The notes under the pieces were generated by a model. That model was not told where the DNA came from, ran no database searches, and was given only the letters and a program-made list of their open reading frames with translations. A stretch of DNA of 64,000 nucleotides from Phoronis australis (taxonomy: Eukaryota > Phoronida > Phoronidae): assembly GCA_002633005.1 (NCBI GenBank), contig NMRA01000050.1:457983-521982 (forward strand). The letters run 5' to 3'. Of the stretch, positions 27,401 to 42,400 are shown in pieces; position 1 is the first letter of the stretch; each line of letters begins with the position of its first letter. The translations under genes and the position numbers were made by a program.

Positions 27401-30400
27401 CAAATAAACAGCAAAAAATTGAACACAAGACATAAAACAATGGTTGCTATAGATTTCTAATTTTTGTTACATCTCCGTATTTTACCAAATTCTAGTTATA
27501 AGTGACTACCATGAACGAATTTGAAAATGGGTATTATGCATTGAAACATTTAACTGTTTTGGTCGTAACCAAAGCTGTAGTGATGACTTGCAAGTTTAAA
27601 GGATATAGCTTTGTTTTCTGAGTACGGCACAGTGATGCTGAATACTCTACTTCAGGTTATGAAAAATCTACCATCGGACCTACTCCAACTGGCGCCTCAT
27701 CGTCACCCACTCCTGGAGAAACTCCATCACCAACACCAAGCAAGCCATCATCCCCAACACCATCACCAAGCACTGGTGTGACTCCAGAGCCAACACCAAG
27801 CACCACAGCTGAGGGCACCTCTGGGCCAACAACAAGCAAGCCATCATCTCCTACACCATCACCAAGCACTGGTGTGACTCCAGAGCCAACACCAAGCACC
27901 ACAGCTGAGGGCACCTCTGGGCCAACAACAAGCAAGCCATCATCTCCGACACCATCACCAAGCACTGGTGAGACTCCAGAGCCAACACCAAGCACCACAG
28001 CTGAGGGCACCTCTGGGCCAACACCAAGCAAGCCATCATCTCCAACACCATCACCAAGCACTAGTGAGACTTCAGAGCCAACACCAAGCACAACTCCATC
28101 CATAGGGCCCATCTGTGTGGAGGGTTGGACACAGTGGATCAATGATGATAAGCCGTGGACTGGATCCGGTGACATTGAAAGGTTGCAGAACCTGCCCAAC
28201 TATCCTAGAACATGCATGAAGGCTATCCAGGTAAGATGCCGCAAAGTGCCAACTGAGATTTTAATTGCTAGACACCGGTATGGAAAGTTCTCAAGAAATA
28301 TGACAAATTTTCAGTAAGTTGTAGTATTGTCTGTTTATAGCATGTGCTAAGTTCAATTTTAATTTAGGTATTTTACACAACCACAGACTTATCATTTTAA
28401 AATTGAGATGTTGAGAACACAGTTTATGAAGATTTGACTGCGTGTAGTTTTGAACTGTTGGTAACATGAAGTTCAGGTTGTTTTTCTTTTTCATTACTAA
28501 GGTTGAGTGCTTTGATGCTGAGGTAAATCGCGATGTGAGGGAAACCGGCAAAGATGTGTCTTGTACTCTTGATGGTGTCACATGTATCAACTCCGACAGC
28601 AACGAGTGTTCGGATTACAAAGTGCGCTTCTATTGCTTATGTAAGTCCCATGTTTCTTGATTTTCATTCATTGCATTTTATACTGAACAATAAATCAACA
28701 TTTGGCTTGCTGCATTCATTTTAATACTTTGATTACCTACTTTAACCGTCGTATATGGACATGTCGTAGACATTTATTTGAGTGCGAAAATCTAGACAAG
28801 TTGTTGTAACTGATTTCTAGGTGAACCAACAATCATGTCAACACCATACCCATCACCGAAGACAGCAACTCCCACACCAAGTGTTGGAACAAAGGAGCCA
28901 ACAGTTAGCAGCACTGTCTCACCTAAAACTACCATTAAGCCACCAACGACATCAAGTACCCCAGAGCCAACACCTCCAACGACTGGTATTAGTGTTGAGA
29001 CAAAGGAGCCAACGGTTGGGAGCACCGTCTCACCTAAAACTACCATTAAGCCACCAACGACATCAAGTACCCTAGAGCCAACACCTCCAACGACTGGTAT
29101 TAGCGTTGAGACAAAGGAGCCAACGGTTGGGAGCACCGTCTCACCTAAAACTACCATTAAGACACCAACGCCATCAGGTACCCCAGAGGCAACACCTTCA
29201 ACGACTGGTATTAGTTTAAAAACGAAGAAGCCTACGTCAATGAGTAGCCTGACACCTGAACCAACAACTCCACCAGGTAAGGATAAAATGTGATAATATT
29301 TCAAGATATTTTGTACATTGGTTGATAACGGATGACAGTGAAATCTGTATATTATTCAGGTTAATGGCATCATAACATGTTTTTTAGCCACAATACACTG
29401 CATCAAGCCAATGGGTGTTGCGAATGTCCGTGTGGTGGGTGATAATCAGTTGACGGCCTCGACATCGTTTGATTACCGCTTCGAAGCCCAGCGTGCTCGT
29501 CTCTTTATTGAGAGTGATGGTGAGCTCGCCGGAGCATGGGTTCCAAGGTTTGTAGACGTTAAGACATAAAATTTATGTTTTTGTATAGATTTCCTTTCAT
29601 CTTGTTTGCACACTCCTCGTTTTCTATTTGCTTAACGTTTTTAAGTTGTTAAAAACCTCTAAATAGGAACTTTGTGTACTTATCAATGGAGTGTGATTGT
29701 CATGAAATGAACTATTGTATTGTATGGCCACAGGTTCCAAAATGACAAGCAGTGGATCCAGGTGGACTTTAAGCAGCCTGTGGAGATATCTGGAATCAAA
29801 ACACAGGGTCGATCAGATGCAGCAGAATGGGTGACTAGGTATACCGTGTCCACAAGTATGGATGGAAAGACTTTCACACCTTACCATGAGAATGATGTTA
29901 TTAAGGTGCGTCTGTTACCTTGTTTGGACTTGTTTTACTTGGTGATCAGATTAACCTGGCAAGAAGTGTACAGTTGCTTATTTAAACATTTTAGAATGTT
30001 TTATACACTGCTGTGTAAGGAAAATGTAAATGCACTGTGTACAAGGTAGGGGTGTAGTTCTCAGGATGACAGTCTGCTTTATTGTACATTCAAATAAGAC
30101 AAATGACAAACTTGTTTTATTTCTTTCTTCAGGTTTTCCATGCTAATGTCGACCAGAACACTATCAAGACTAACTTTTTCACTCACGAGTTCAAAGCCAG
30201 GTTTGTGCGTTTACACCCGGTAACATGGGAGGGGCGGATTGCCCTGAGATTTAATGTGCTTGGTTGTAACGAGATGACACCTGAGCCAACACCGCCGTCA
30301 ACTCTTGAACCAACCTCAAGCTCAACCGCATCACCAAGCCCATCAACCAAACAGCCACCAGTGTCTACTGAGGTGCCACCAACACCTACAACTTCTGGGT

Positions 30401-33400
30401 CATCCAAGACAACGAATCTTATTCCAACAACTAGCTCTGCCAAGACACCCATAACTTCCCCACGTGTGCCAACATCGAGATTTACAAGCAAACCAACACC
30501 AAGTGAAGCAACCCCAACTCCTGGCACATCAGGGTCTCCAAGTATTGGACCAACAACTGGCTCTAGCAAGACACCAACACCATCAGAGCGTGTGCCAACA
30601 TCAGGGCTTACAAGTGAACCAACGCCTAGTAATCCAACACCAACTCCCGGTTCATCAGAGTCTCCAAGCATTGGACCAACTACTGGTTCTAGCAAGACAC
30701 CAACACCATCAGAGCGTGTGCCCTCATCAACTCCTGAGGTTGGATTGACACCAACAACAACAACAAAGTCACCATTTAGTACGTCGCAGACTCCAAGCAT
30801 TAGACCAACAACTGGCTCTAGCAAACCACCAACGCCATCGGAGCGTGTGCCTTCAACAACTCCAGGTGGTGGGCCTACACCAACTTCTGAAAAACCAACA
30901 TCTAGAACATCACAGGGTCCAACAGTTGGGCCAACCACAGGCAGTACTAAACCACCAATGACCACCAGCTGTGTTTACTGGACGCCATGGGTCAGCAACA
31001 GAGAAAGCTCATCAATAGGTACATATTGGTGGACGTTTCAATGATTTTTCACACATTCATTCTTTTTAAAAGTACCCTACAATTGATCTAGTTGATGGGA
31101 TTTTTAACTGTGAAACGGTGAGTAATTGAAGAAGGATCTCATTTGAAAAGTCATCATTTGTCAAGTTGTGACACCCAAAAATTCATCTTCATCTTTTGTT
31201 TTAGGTTGCTGCATAATAGCACGCTCATGCCTAAGTTACTACTTCAGAGGACATCTCATTTCTGCAAGCTAACCTGACTTTATGTTGACATAATGCATTT
31301 TCCTTTAGGTGAAGCTGAGTTCATTTACATTATGAGGGAGTCCATTGACTTCTGCCAAGATGAAGATATTCTTAGCATGCAATGCCGTACAGTTGGCAGC
31401 CATGTCTACTTTAAGGACATGACTCAGAAGGGAATTATCTGTGATGTTAATCAACAACGGTTCACGTGCCCTGGCGAACTAGATGGCAAGTATATTTTCA
31501 TGACTGAGATACTATTTTACCAAATGAAGGCATCATAACAGAGAGCTACAAATGGAGATAACTTTAATATGTGTTGCATACTATTTTTCAATATTTAAAA
31601 ATATTAATTCAAGACATGAGTCAAATAGTGCTCAATTTGGAAAAAATAGCTGCTGTCTGTGAATGACAGCAAGTGTTATTGTGTCAGTTTGGTTTGTGTT
31701 ACAGGATTTACTCAGGACTGCCCAGATGTTGAAATCAGAGTTCAGTGTAACTGTGGTGTGATGACAATGGTTCCTCCAACTCCAACATCTTCTGAGACCC
31801 CTGAGCCTACATCGACGTCCACTGGTAAACCAACACTGTCTCCAACAGCTGGTTCCACACCAGAGCCAACTACCTCTGAGAAGACTCCAAAACCAACAAC
31901 TAAAGGAGTTAAGACACCAACATCGACGTCCACTGGTAAACCAACACTGTCTCCAACAGCTGGTTCCACACCAGAGCCAACTACCTCTGAGAAGACTCCA
32001 AAACCAACAACTAAAGGAGTTAAGACACCAACATCGACATCCACTGGTAAACCAACACCATCTCCAACAGCTGGTTCCACACCAGAGCCAACATCTTCAA
32101 AGAAGACTCCAGAACCAACAACTACTAGTATCAATACACCAACATCAACGTACACTGGTAAACCAACACTGTCTCCAACAGCTGGTTCCACACCAGAGCC
32201 AACTACCTCTGAGAATACTCCAAAACCAACAACTAAAGGAGTTAAGACACCAACATCGACATCCACTGGTAAACCAACACCATCTCCAACAGCTAGTTCC
32301 ACACCAGAGCCAACATCTTCAAAGAAGACTCCAGAACCAACAACTACTGGTATCAAGACACCAACGTCAACATCCACTGGTAAACCAACACTGTCCCCAA
32401 CAGCTGGTTCCACACCAGAACCAACTTCTTCAAAGGAGACTCCAGAACCAACAACTACTGGTATGAAGACACCATCACCGACACCCACTATTAAACCAAC
32501 ACCGCAAATAGCAACAAATCCGCCTCCTGGGAAGAGGTAATCTTTGCTGTGTAATTCCTATGTTTAACGCCACAGTTTAGCAAGGCTTCCTGTAAAGGGG
32601 GAATCAACATTTGATTGGACTTCAAAACCACTTGGCAGTGGATTTAGGAGTAGCCAAGTTGTTGACATGGACACTTACTAGGTCTAACTTGTACCAGAGC
32701 AATTGTAGATAATTGGCATTTTTTAATTACAGAATACGTATTAATTTGGAATGTATAGAGTATAGATAATAACATCCAATGTAACAAATACTTCTGCAAC
32801 AAGACTCCCTCTACGTCTATGAGAGAGGTTTAGCCACCACAAGACTCCCTCTACGTCTTTGCGCAAAGCGCTCAGTAATTAACAAGTTTTTTTTTGTTCC
32901 TTATTTTGAACACAGGCGTTTTCTATTTCATAGCCAGAGGTAAAACTTATTACCCATTTTGTCTGTGTGGCAAAATATAACCTGAAATGAGGCTTGTAGA
33001 CAGTGTGAATAAAATGGTCTGTATACTTTGCCCAACTCCAGGAATTGCAACTCTTGGACAAATTGGTATAACGAGCATAAGCCAAGTCCACTAGAAGATG
33101 AAATAGAGAACGTATCTACAGGGTTTCTCATGAAATTCTGTGCGGGCGGAGAAATCACCAAGATTGAGTGTCATGATGAGCAGGAATCTCTGCCATTTGA
33201 CACGACTGGCGACGTGGCCACATGTACTGTCCAGGATGGACTGAAATGTCTCTGGTCGGACAATGACCCTATTCCTTGCCATGACTATATGGTGCGGTAC
33301 TACTGTGAGTGTAAGGAAGGTAGGCTGATGGCAACTGTAATTACTAATTATGCTTCCATGTATTTGAGATTGTGAATCCATCACTGTTACATTGATTCAG

Positions 33401-36400
33401 TTAATTTAAGTATTCTGCTGTGTACTTGTAAATTATGTAATGCTTTTGAACTTCCAGTCCTGCTGTGTACTTGTAAATTATGTAATGCTTTTGAACTTCC
33501 AGTCCTGTTTCTTGTACATGTGTCTTACAAAAAGTACTGCTAACTGGGATTTCCAATAAACAGCCCCATGCGGCCTCCTTGAGAAAATTTTCCGGATTAA
33601 TTTGCATTTTCAGCTCAAGTGTTGGAAAAGGTGGATTAAGTTACCTTATAGGAACAATGCTACTATTACAGCTGAACGTAAATTTGCATTGTGTTCATAT
33701 GAGGCCTGGGGCATACTTGCATGTGTGTAAAACATTGTTTTCATGGGAACTTTGATGGTCATGGGAATACACAATCATACAGGTGATAAAAATAATTATG
33801 TTTCATTCGTAAGTATACACTTGGTCTCTTCATCGTGTAAACACCATTATCATCTAAATAGTCCTTTATGCATCACTGGACTTCTCTTGTAGCAGTCTTG
33901 CTGTTAATTAAGTGAAAATTTGCAAGGTATATTTGAAGTCCATGAGTGAATGAGACTGTTGCAGGTGAAGTTACTGCAAATTTCCAAAAGAACCCAACCG
34001 CTTTTTGCTGAAAGAATCCTCAGGGAATGCTTGTTGGGAAAAGCATTATGGGAAATGGCATTTCTGAAAAACACCTGATACTCTTTTACAAATTACTAAC
34101 GGTACATGTTTCACACTGGTAAATATTAAGTAATGTTGACTGGTACTTCAGAGACAACACCAAAGCCAACTCCGAGCTCACCAAAGACACCGACTGCAGG
34201 CACTCCTGAGCCAACATCGAGCTCAACCGAGAAACCAACACCAAAGCCAACTCCGAGCTCTCCTAAGACACCGACCCCAGGCACTCCTGAGCCAACATCG
34301 AGCTCAACTGAGAAACCAACACCAAAGCCAACTCCAAGCTCTCCAAAGACACCGACCGTAGGCACTCCTGAGCCAACATCGACCTCAACTGAGAAACCAA
34401 CACCAAAACCAACTCCGAGCTCTCCAAAGACACCGACCCCAGGCACTCCTGAGCCAACATCGACCTCAACTGAGAAACCAACACTAAAGCCAACTTTGAG
34501 CTCACCTAAAACACCAACACCAGGCACTTCTGAGCCAACGGTTAGCTCTCCTGGGACACCGACCCCAAGCACAACACCTCAACTGGTATGAAATGAGTTT
34601 TCCTAATATTTTTATTGATGGCGTATGTTCATTTAGGTATATGGCTCTATCCAGAGCTTCACATTTATCAAAATTTAGGCACTTTAACCTAATTCAGTAA
34701 AAGCACCTATCAACCCTAATAGTTCATGTGTGATGGTTAAGTTATATAGTAAAGATAATTTTTGTAAATGCACTCAGAAAATGAAGGAGTTTAATGCAAT
34801 GGTTAAAAGTGTGGCATTACATGACAAACGTGGCTTTAAGTGTAACTCTGGTAGATGTACCTGTCTGTGAAATGTTGTATTTTAGCAAAAACGTTTTTCT
34901 TTTTTTGTTGTGAACATGTTGATAGGGGCGTCTGAGCATATATGCATGCACATACAGTAATTTCGGGTAAGATATAGAAGAACTGATGTATTGTCTCTGT
35001 GTTAGTTAATTTTTTGCATTTATATTGTTCATAAAGAATATATAATCATAATATTCTTGCATTAAGGTAGCAGTATTGTTTATGATAGTTTTTGTTGGTG
35101 TTTTTGTCATGGTATGCTCATTTGCTAAATATCTGAAGGTGTCATTTGATTGAGGTTCTGCCATGGAGGACTCATTACACTTATCTGTATCCTGTTTGCA
35201 CATTGTAGCCAATATCTGTTCGTTGTGACTGGTCCCCATACGTCAGTGTGCATACACCCACCATGGATGAGAACGATGGCGATTTCGAAACTATTTCGTT
35301 GTTGAAGAAGAGATTCAGGCTCTGCCGTGAAATCAAGGACATTGAATGTCGCACCAAGGGGGAGAAAACTCCTTCCAAATTTGCCAACCAGGTGAGCAGA
35401 CTGAGACCATAGTTTCTCATTTCAAAACTTGGCCAGGAGCATAATATATTGACTCGTTCTTATTTTTAAATTCTTTGGTGAAAATTGATCAACATTTTAA
35501 ATGATAACTGTAATAATTGTGTAATTGTTGTAATATTTCTTTTAATATCATCTTGCCTGTTATTAGTTAACTGCATTGTTACTGGTGGTATTCATTGTAT
35601 TCTGATACATTGTGTCCATCACTTTGGTTTTACTTTGTGGTAGCTCATGTGTTTTGTGTGTAAAAAATTTTCAGGAAGAGGTTTTCTTCAACTATTCTCT
35701 TAATAGAAAATATATGGCTAACATTACAGGAAGTTACCTGTGACATACACAATGGTCTGCGGTGCTACAACCAGGAACAACAGACCAAGCGTTGTTATGA
35801 CTACGAAGTTCGCGTGTATTGCTGGGATGATATGTGTGTCCCAAGTGAGTGTTTTTGCTGGATTCAGGAACTTTTGATTACTTTTAAATAAGTAGTCTAT
35901 CGTGGCATAAATGTGTATGGTGAATGTGTCAAATGTAGTAATTGCACGCTCACCAATGGCCACATTGTGAATTAGAATGTATGTCTTGTTATTTGAAAGA
36001 CACAGTGTCCCTGCGTGAATACAACTATGGCCATTAGTATGTTGTTATTTGAAAGACACAGTGTCCCTGCGTGAATACAACTATGGCCATTAGTATATTT
36101 TTGTCATTAGAATATTTGTTGTGCCATCAGTTGTGAAGTGTAGGTGAAGATAGTACATGCAAACTGGAGTGTATTTTGTAATGTTACTCTCTGATGGTGT
36201 TCATGTCGTATCTATGTTTGTTTGTGTCTATTGTAGCACCTCCTTCCACTGTGTCACCCACGCCAAAGCCAACACCATCTTCTACACCTAAGCCTCCTGT
36301 CACGACAAAGCCAGTGAAGTCAACCACACTGTCACCAACGCCGAGCATTGTCACGGCAACCACGTGTAAATATTACGACTCACATTCAATATTGGCCAGG

Positions 36401-39400
36401 CAGAAATGGCCATGTGTAGTTAAACTGAAGTGGTCTGTGTCAATAGTTTTAGTGAACCAATAATTAAAACTTAGTCAGAATTCAACTAACAACTGAAGCG
36501 AAAATTGGGTGACCAATAACCAAACGTTGAGCAGCTGTTATCTTCTGTTGTCTGGCCTTAAGTTCTTTGTCATCAGAAGGACTTTAGTAGCAGCTATATC
36601 AATTTGTGTTAAACTTTCTTATTTGTAAATTATTGCAGTAGTTTTTCACCTATTAAGCACCCGATATGATGGTTTAGTATCAAGTTTCTTAATGAAAATA
36701 AATATTAAAGACAATTTTAGTGTATGATCAGCTTCTGAATCATATGTAGTGCATGGATTTCATATGTAGCTTGTGGATTTCATAAAACACTAACTCCATA
36801 ATTATGTAGTTTGTGAGTTTCATAAAACACTAGCTTCATAAATTATGTAGCTCGTAGATTTCATAAAATACTGGCTTCATATAGCGTGTGGATTTCATAA
36901 AACACCGTCTTGCAAAGTTTATATGACTTGCAGCAAGGTAATCGCCCTTGTTTGATAAGTAGAAAAATTTTGACAATTATTTTAATTTGATTTTGAAAAG
37001 GCTGAGAAAATCATTTCATCTGTAGTTGTTGAATCAGTATGTACATGGACCACCCTGCCACGTACGGTCTCATTTTGACCTTTTTGTCTTTGACCTCTTC
37101 TTATCGTAGCTATCTGTGCACCTGGCCTGAAGTGGAACCGCTGTGCTTACCATTGTGACGCTCTCTGTGACTACGTCAAGCAAGGCTACATAGAGAAGAA
37201 ACTGTGTGGACCAGACTCAGACAAATGTATCCCTGGCTGTGTGGACGAGATAAAGAAGCTTGAGTGTAAAGCACCCAAATTGTTGAAGGACCTCGACACA
37301 TGCGTTGATAAGGATATGTGTACTTGCTTGAAACCAGATGGAACAGAGGCCAAGGTCAGTGGTGTCATACATTGTGCATTAAGGATTATTGTCGCGATGG
37401 GCTCCCTTGGATAGCAGTGAAAACTGACAGGGTTACCATCATTGTAAATATCACAATCAAGGCTTTTAGTATCATTTAACATGTCAACGATTTGTTCCTG
37501 TCTGTTTGAATTTTTATTGTGTGTTTGCATTTTGTAACAAGCTGCATGTGTTTCATTGTAGTTTGTGTTTTGTTGCACTGCACTGTGTTCATTTGTGTTG
37601 TATTTGACTGTAGCCTCTTGAACAATGGAAGCACCCCGAGGACAAGTGTTCAAGCTGTATTTGCTGGATGAACAAGGTTGATTGTGAACAAGATGAAGGG
37701 TGCATTTCCACGCCAACACCTTCTGTATCTCCATCATCCGTCACTCCAACACCAAAGGGCACGCCTAAACCCACACAATCTTCATCTGTTTCTCCTCAAC
37801 CAACTACAAGCTCGCCACCAACGACTAAAAAGGTATCGAGTCATTTATTAACAAATGTTTTCAAAAGAACACTATAACGTGGTAACACATGTTCTATTCT
37901 ACCAAACATAGCAATCAACATTACTCATTCTGTTAGGTATGTCTCATTAATTAACACAGTCCTATCTTGATTTTTGTGGCAAACAGAAACGTGACCTATG
38001 AAGGTGGGCTTTCAACTTGAATGACTGTATTTATGTTTCAAAGTACAAAGATGGCAGCATCATTAGCATAAGGTGGCACTTATGTGCGGATTGAGTTATA
38101 ATATTATATGATATTCTTAGTATATGCCCACACTGTAACATTCACTGAACTGATCTCTGACCTCTTCAGGTGCACCCTGACTGTTTCTGGACTGAATGGA
38201 TCAACATAGACTCACCCGTAACTGGTGCTGGGGACTATGAAAGCCTTGCTCTCATTCGCATGTACAACAAGTTCTGCGCCAGCCCTGTGCAGATTCAGTG
38301 TCGCGAGGTCAGTAGCAAACAAGAAGCTGGAGAGCTCGGTCAGGACCTGACATGCAGCCTCACTAGCGGTCTCCGCTGTGACAACAGTGAAAATGCTGGT
38401 GGTTGTTATGACTATGAGGTACGCTTCTACTGTCCGTGTATGACCCCACACCCGACATCCGAGTCAACTTCAGGACCTACGCCTTCTACGGCTAGTCCAA
38501 CACCTGGATCGTCAACAGGGCCAACGCCATCTACAGCCAAGACAATGCCAACCACAGGCTCGAGCCCAGGACCTACACCGACCAGCTATCCACCCCGTTG
38601 TGTAAAAACAGGATATACGGGTTGGATGAGTGTGGACACACCAACACTGGGTAACAATGATGGAGACTATGAAACTATCCCAGCTCTCAGGTACCAAGTT
38701 AAAGCACATTGCTAATGTTTATAGTAAACAATTATGGTGTAAATGCTTTTAGCTCAGCTAGCAGCTTAGTTCGGAAGTTCTTGTCACTGAATTCTGTGTA
38801 GGAATGTTGAAACTTGTATTCAGTTGTTTGTGTTTCTGTTGAAATATAACAGGCTTTATTATGTAACATGAAGCTTGGACTGCCAATTTTGAAGGAAGGA
38901 ATTTTCAAATGTGAAGTACAAACTTTCTGTCTGGAAGGACAAATTTAGGGCATACCGTCAGGTGTTCATGACCGGCGCAAAATGAAAATTTTGGGGTTGA
39001 GATATCTTCAGTTCACTACTTTTAAGACACTTAAACCTGCCTAAGTGCTATCCTAAGTCATAACTGCTTTCTGTTTGTTTATTTCATGTGTATGTGGTTT
39101 GCCTCTTGGAAGTGAGTGTGTATCCTCACATGTCAGAGGGAAACTTCTGTTACAACCATGGAAGATATTTTAGGGTTAACTTAAGCCAAACTTCACGCAG
39201 GAAATTTTACAGACAACATAAATCAATTGCAAGAACTTGAAGAATTGTATCAGTTTTTAGATTAATTTGATCGATTAAGCTGACTTGTTTTTCACAATCA
39301 AGATTAAAACTAATGTAAATGAAAATTAAATCAATTTCAATCATTTGGATAGTAAATTGTATATCAGAGTAAAATTTGCTGTCCTTATTTGTGCCCCAAT

Positions 39401-42400
39401 TATCTGACTTCAAGGCCCTTGGCTGTCGAAGAGTTCACGCTATATTGACCATGTGGTGGACAGGTTTGAATGACTTTATGCCATACTAATAAATAAAACA
39501 ATGGGGCTTCTTTCACACCCCGTATTACCCATTTCCTGTCCTGTTTTTTCAGTCCATGTATGAGCTTAGAATATCTGAGCTTCATATTAAGATGATAGAG
39601 CCTTTGTAGGGATGCTTCATTCTGTTTATTGCTGGTTCCACATGTGATACCGTACTGCACTACATCAAAGAAACTAATGGTTTTCCTATTTCTTCCAACA
39701 GGAGGCAGTACCAGTTCTGTGACAGAAAAATGATCTCGGCCATCTTGTGTCGTGTCAAGAATTCTGATGTGATGTATGACAAGGCAGGACAGAATGTTCT
39801 ATGTGATAAGACTTTGGGTCTTCGATGTAAGAACAGTGCTCAAGGTGAAGGTGAGTCTTAGCAACAGTTGTATCTGCTGCAGTAACTCTGACAAGTTGTC
39901 ATTAAGGGTATGTAGAACGTTATGGACTTGTCAGTGTATTTATCCAAAAAGTTACTATCACTGGTTACAGCAATCTGCTATTAATTGGGTCACGTTACTG
40001 TCACTGGTTACAGCAATCTGCTATTAATTGGATCACGTTACTATAACTGGTTACAGCAATCTTCTGTTAATTGGGTCATGTTACGATAACTGGTTACAGC
40101 AATCTGCTATTAAGTGGATCACGTTACTATCACTGGTTTTCAGTAAAATTTATCAAAACAGAATTTAAGGTACATCTATAGCAAAACAACAGTATCAATA
40201 ACTTGATTGTCCAAATTTTGTTTGGTATGAATGAAGAAGATGAAATCTCAAAAATCTTGTTTTTCAGTTATCACTTCGTTTTTGTTTGATGCGACATGTC
40301 AGTTTTTTTCATAAAATCATGAAAGTCCTGTTTTTTGCTGGCCTTCTTGAAAAACTGGAAAACTTCAAAAGAAATTCCTAACAGTGTGTTGGGGAAGAGT
40401 CTGAAAGTTTCATATGTGTAACATCGGACAAATTTGGCCATTTTTCGAGGGTCCTGCGTAATCTTTAGGTCCTCGACATTTCACCAATCAATTTAGTTTT
40501 AATTCCTTCTTTAATTTTGAAACATGTAGGTCAGTGTACAGTTAGTCAATTAAGTGATGTGAAGTAGCCAGCTATTGTTATTTTGTGATGTTTAAAGGAA
40601 AGAAGTAATACACGCCTGTCAACTTTTACTGGAAAATAAAGTTGTCTTTTTGTATTTAATTTTAATGACGCTTCATGAAAATTGTGAGATGTGTGTTTTT
40701 CAGACAAAGTTAAGAATAACATCATGCACGTTAAATGTCAGGAACAACGCGATCAATTGTGTTCCCAGAAATTCTATGCTTGTGATGCGATGATGTTAAG
40801 TTGATAAAGTATTGACCTTTCCATGATTTCCATGTTTAGGACATGCATGCTACGACTATGAAGTTAACATCTACTGTAACTGTGGTGAGGGTCCAGAGCC
40901 CACAAGCTCAACTGTTGGCACGCCCACAGTGTCACCATCAACAGCAAAGACGCCAGAACCTACTCCCTCAGGATCCACTTCCACTGGACCTACTCCAAGT
41001 ACAAAAGTTGTATCACCAACAACAGGTGGAACTGAAGGTCCTACACTAATGCCCTCAACCGCAGGCACTCCTGAAGCAACAAAGAAGACTCCCGAACCAA
41101 CAACTACTGGTATCAAGACACCAACGTCGACATCCACTGGTGAACCAACACTGTCCCCAACAGCTGGTTCCACACCAGAACCAACTTCTTCAAAGAAGAC
41201 TCCAGAACCAACAACTACTGGTATCAAGACACCAACATCGACATCCACTGGTAAACCAACACTGTCTCCAACAGCTGGTTCCACACCAGAACCAACTTCT
41301 TCAAAGAAGACTCCAGAACCAACAACTGCTGGTATCAAAACACCAACGTCGACATCCACTGCTAAACCAACACTGTCCCCAACAGCTAGTTCTACACCAG
41401 AGCCAACTTCTTCAAAGAAGACTCCAGAACCAACAACTACTAGTATCAAGACACCAACATCGACATCCACTGGAAAACCAACACCATCTCCAACAGCTGG
41501 TTCCACACCAGAGCCAACTTCTTCAAAGGAGACTCCAGAACCAACAACTACTGGTATCAAGACACCAACATCGACATCCACTGGAAAACCGACACCATCT
41601 CCAACAGCTGGTTCCACACCAGAGCCAACTTCTTCAAAGGAGACTCCAGAACCAACAACTACTGGTATGAAGACACCAACATCGATGTCCACTGGTAAAC
41701 CAACACCATCTCCAACAGCTGGTTCCACTCCAAAGCCAACTACCTCTAAAAAGACCCCAGAACCAACAACTACTGGTTTGAATACGCCAACGTCAAAAAC
41801 CACTCTTAAACCAACAACCATAGTGAGCACTTACTGTGGCTTTACTAGTTGGATGAGCTTCAACAAGCCTGACGACAGAGGTGAATATGAAAACATAGAA
41901 ATGCAGCGCGAGAACTACAAGTTCTGTAAAACGGAAGACATTACAATCCTAGAGTGTCGCGATGCCCAGACAAAGCAGATGTACAACAAAGGAAGGAATT
42001 CACAGGTTGTATGCGACTTGGAGCACGGTGCATTGATCTGCAGCAACGAGGAGCAGATCAAGTATGGTACAGATAAGTGTGCTGATTACGAGATCCGTGT
42101 TTATTGTGAGCCTGAGGGTTGTGTTCCCACTGCTATCCCATCATCCAGCCCAGAGCCAACTACCTCTGAGAAGACTCCAGAACCAACAACTACTGGTATC
42201 AAGACACCAACATCTACGTCCACTGGAAAACCAACACCATCTCCAACAGCTGGTTCCACACCAGAACCAACTTCTTCAAAGGAGACTCCAGAACCAACAA
42301 CTGCTGGTATCAAGACACCAACATCAACCTCCACTGGAAAACCGACACCATCTCCAACAGCTGGTTCCACACCAGAGCCAACGCCTTCAAAGGAGACTCC

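Noticed and set aside
30183-30965. 260-codon minus-strand open frame
   Set aside because: It is the reverse of the E41 PTS repeats; the Val/Gly-rich translation mirrors the Pro/Thr codons and there are no domains or splice support.
37186-37737. 183-codon minus-strand open frame
   Set aside because: Overlaps E49 and E50, which encode conserved cysteine patterns on the plus strand.
41140-41670. Gln/Leu/His-rich plus-strand frame in E53
   Set aside because: Second frame of the PTS repeat; only the Pro/Thr frame joins W11 and W13 in phase.
40871-41830. 319-codon minus-strand open frame, plus similar ones at 31742-32488, 42101-42754, 43840-44436 and 48454-49119
   Set aside because: All are shadows of plus-strand PTS arrays whose repeat lengths are multiples of three and free of stops in several frames.
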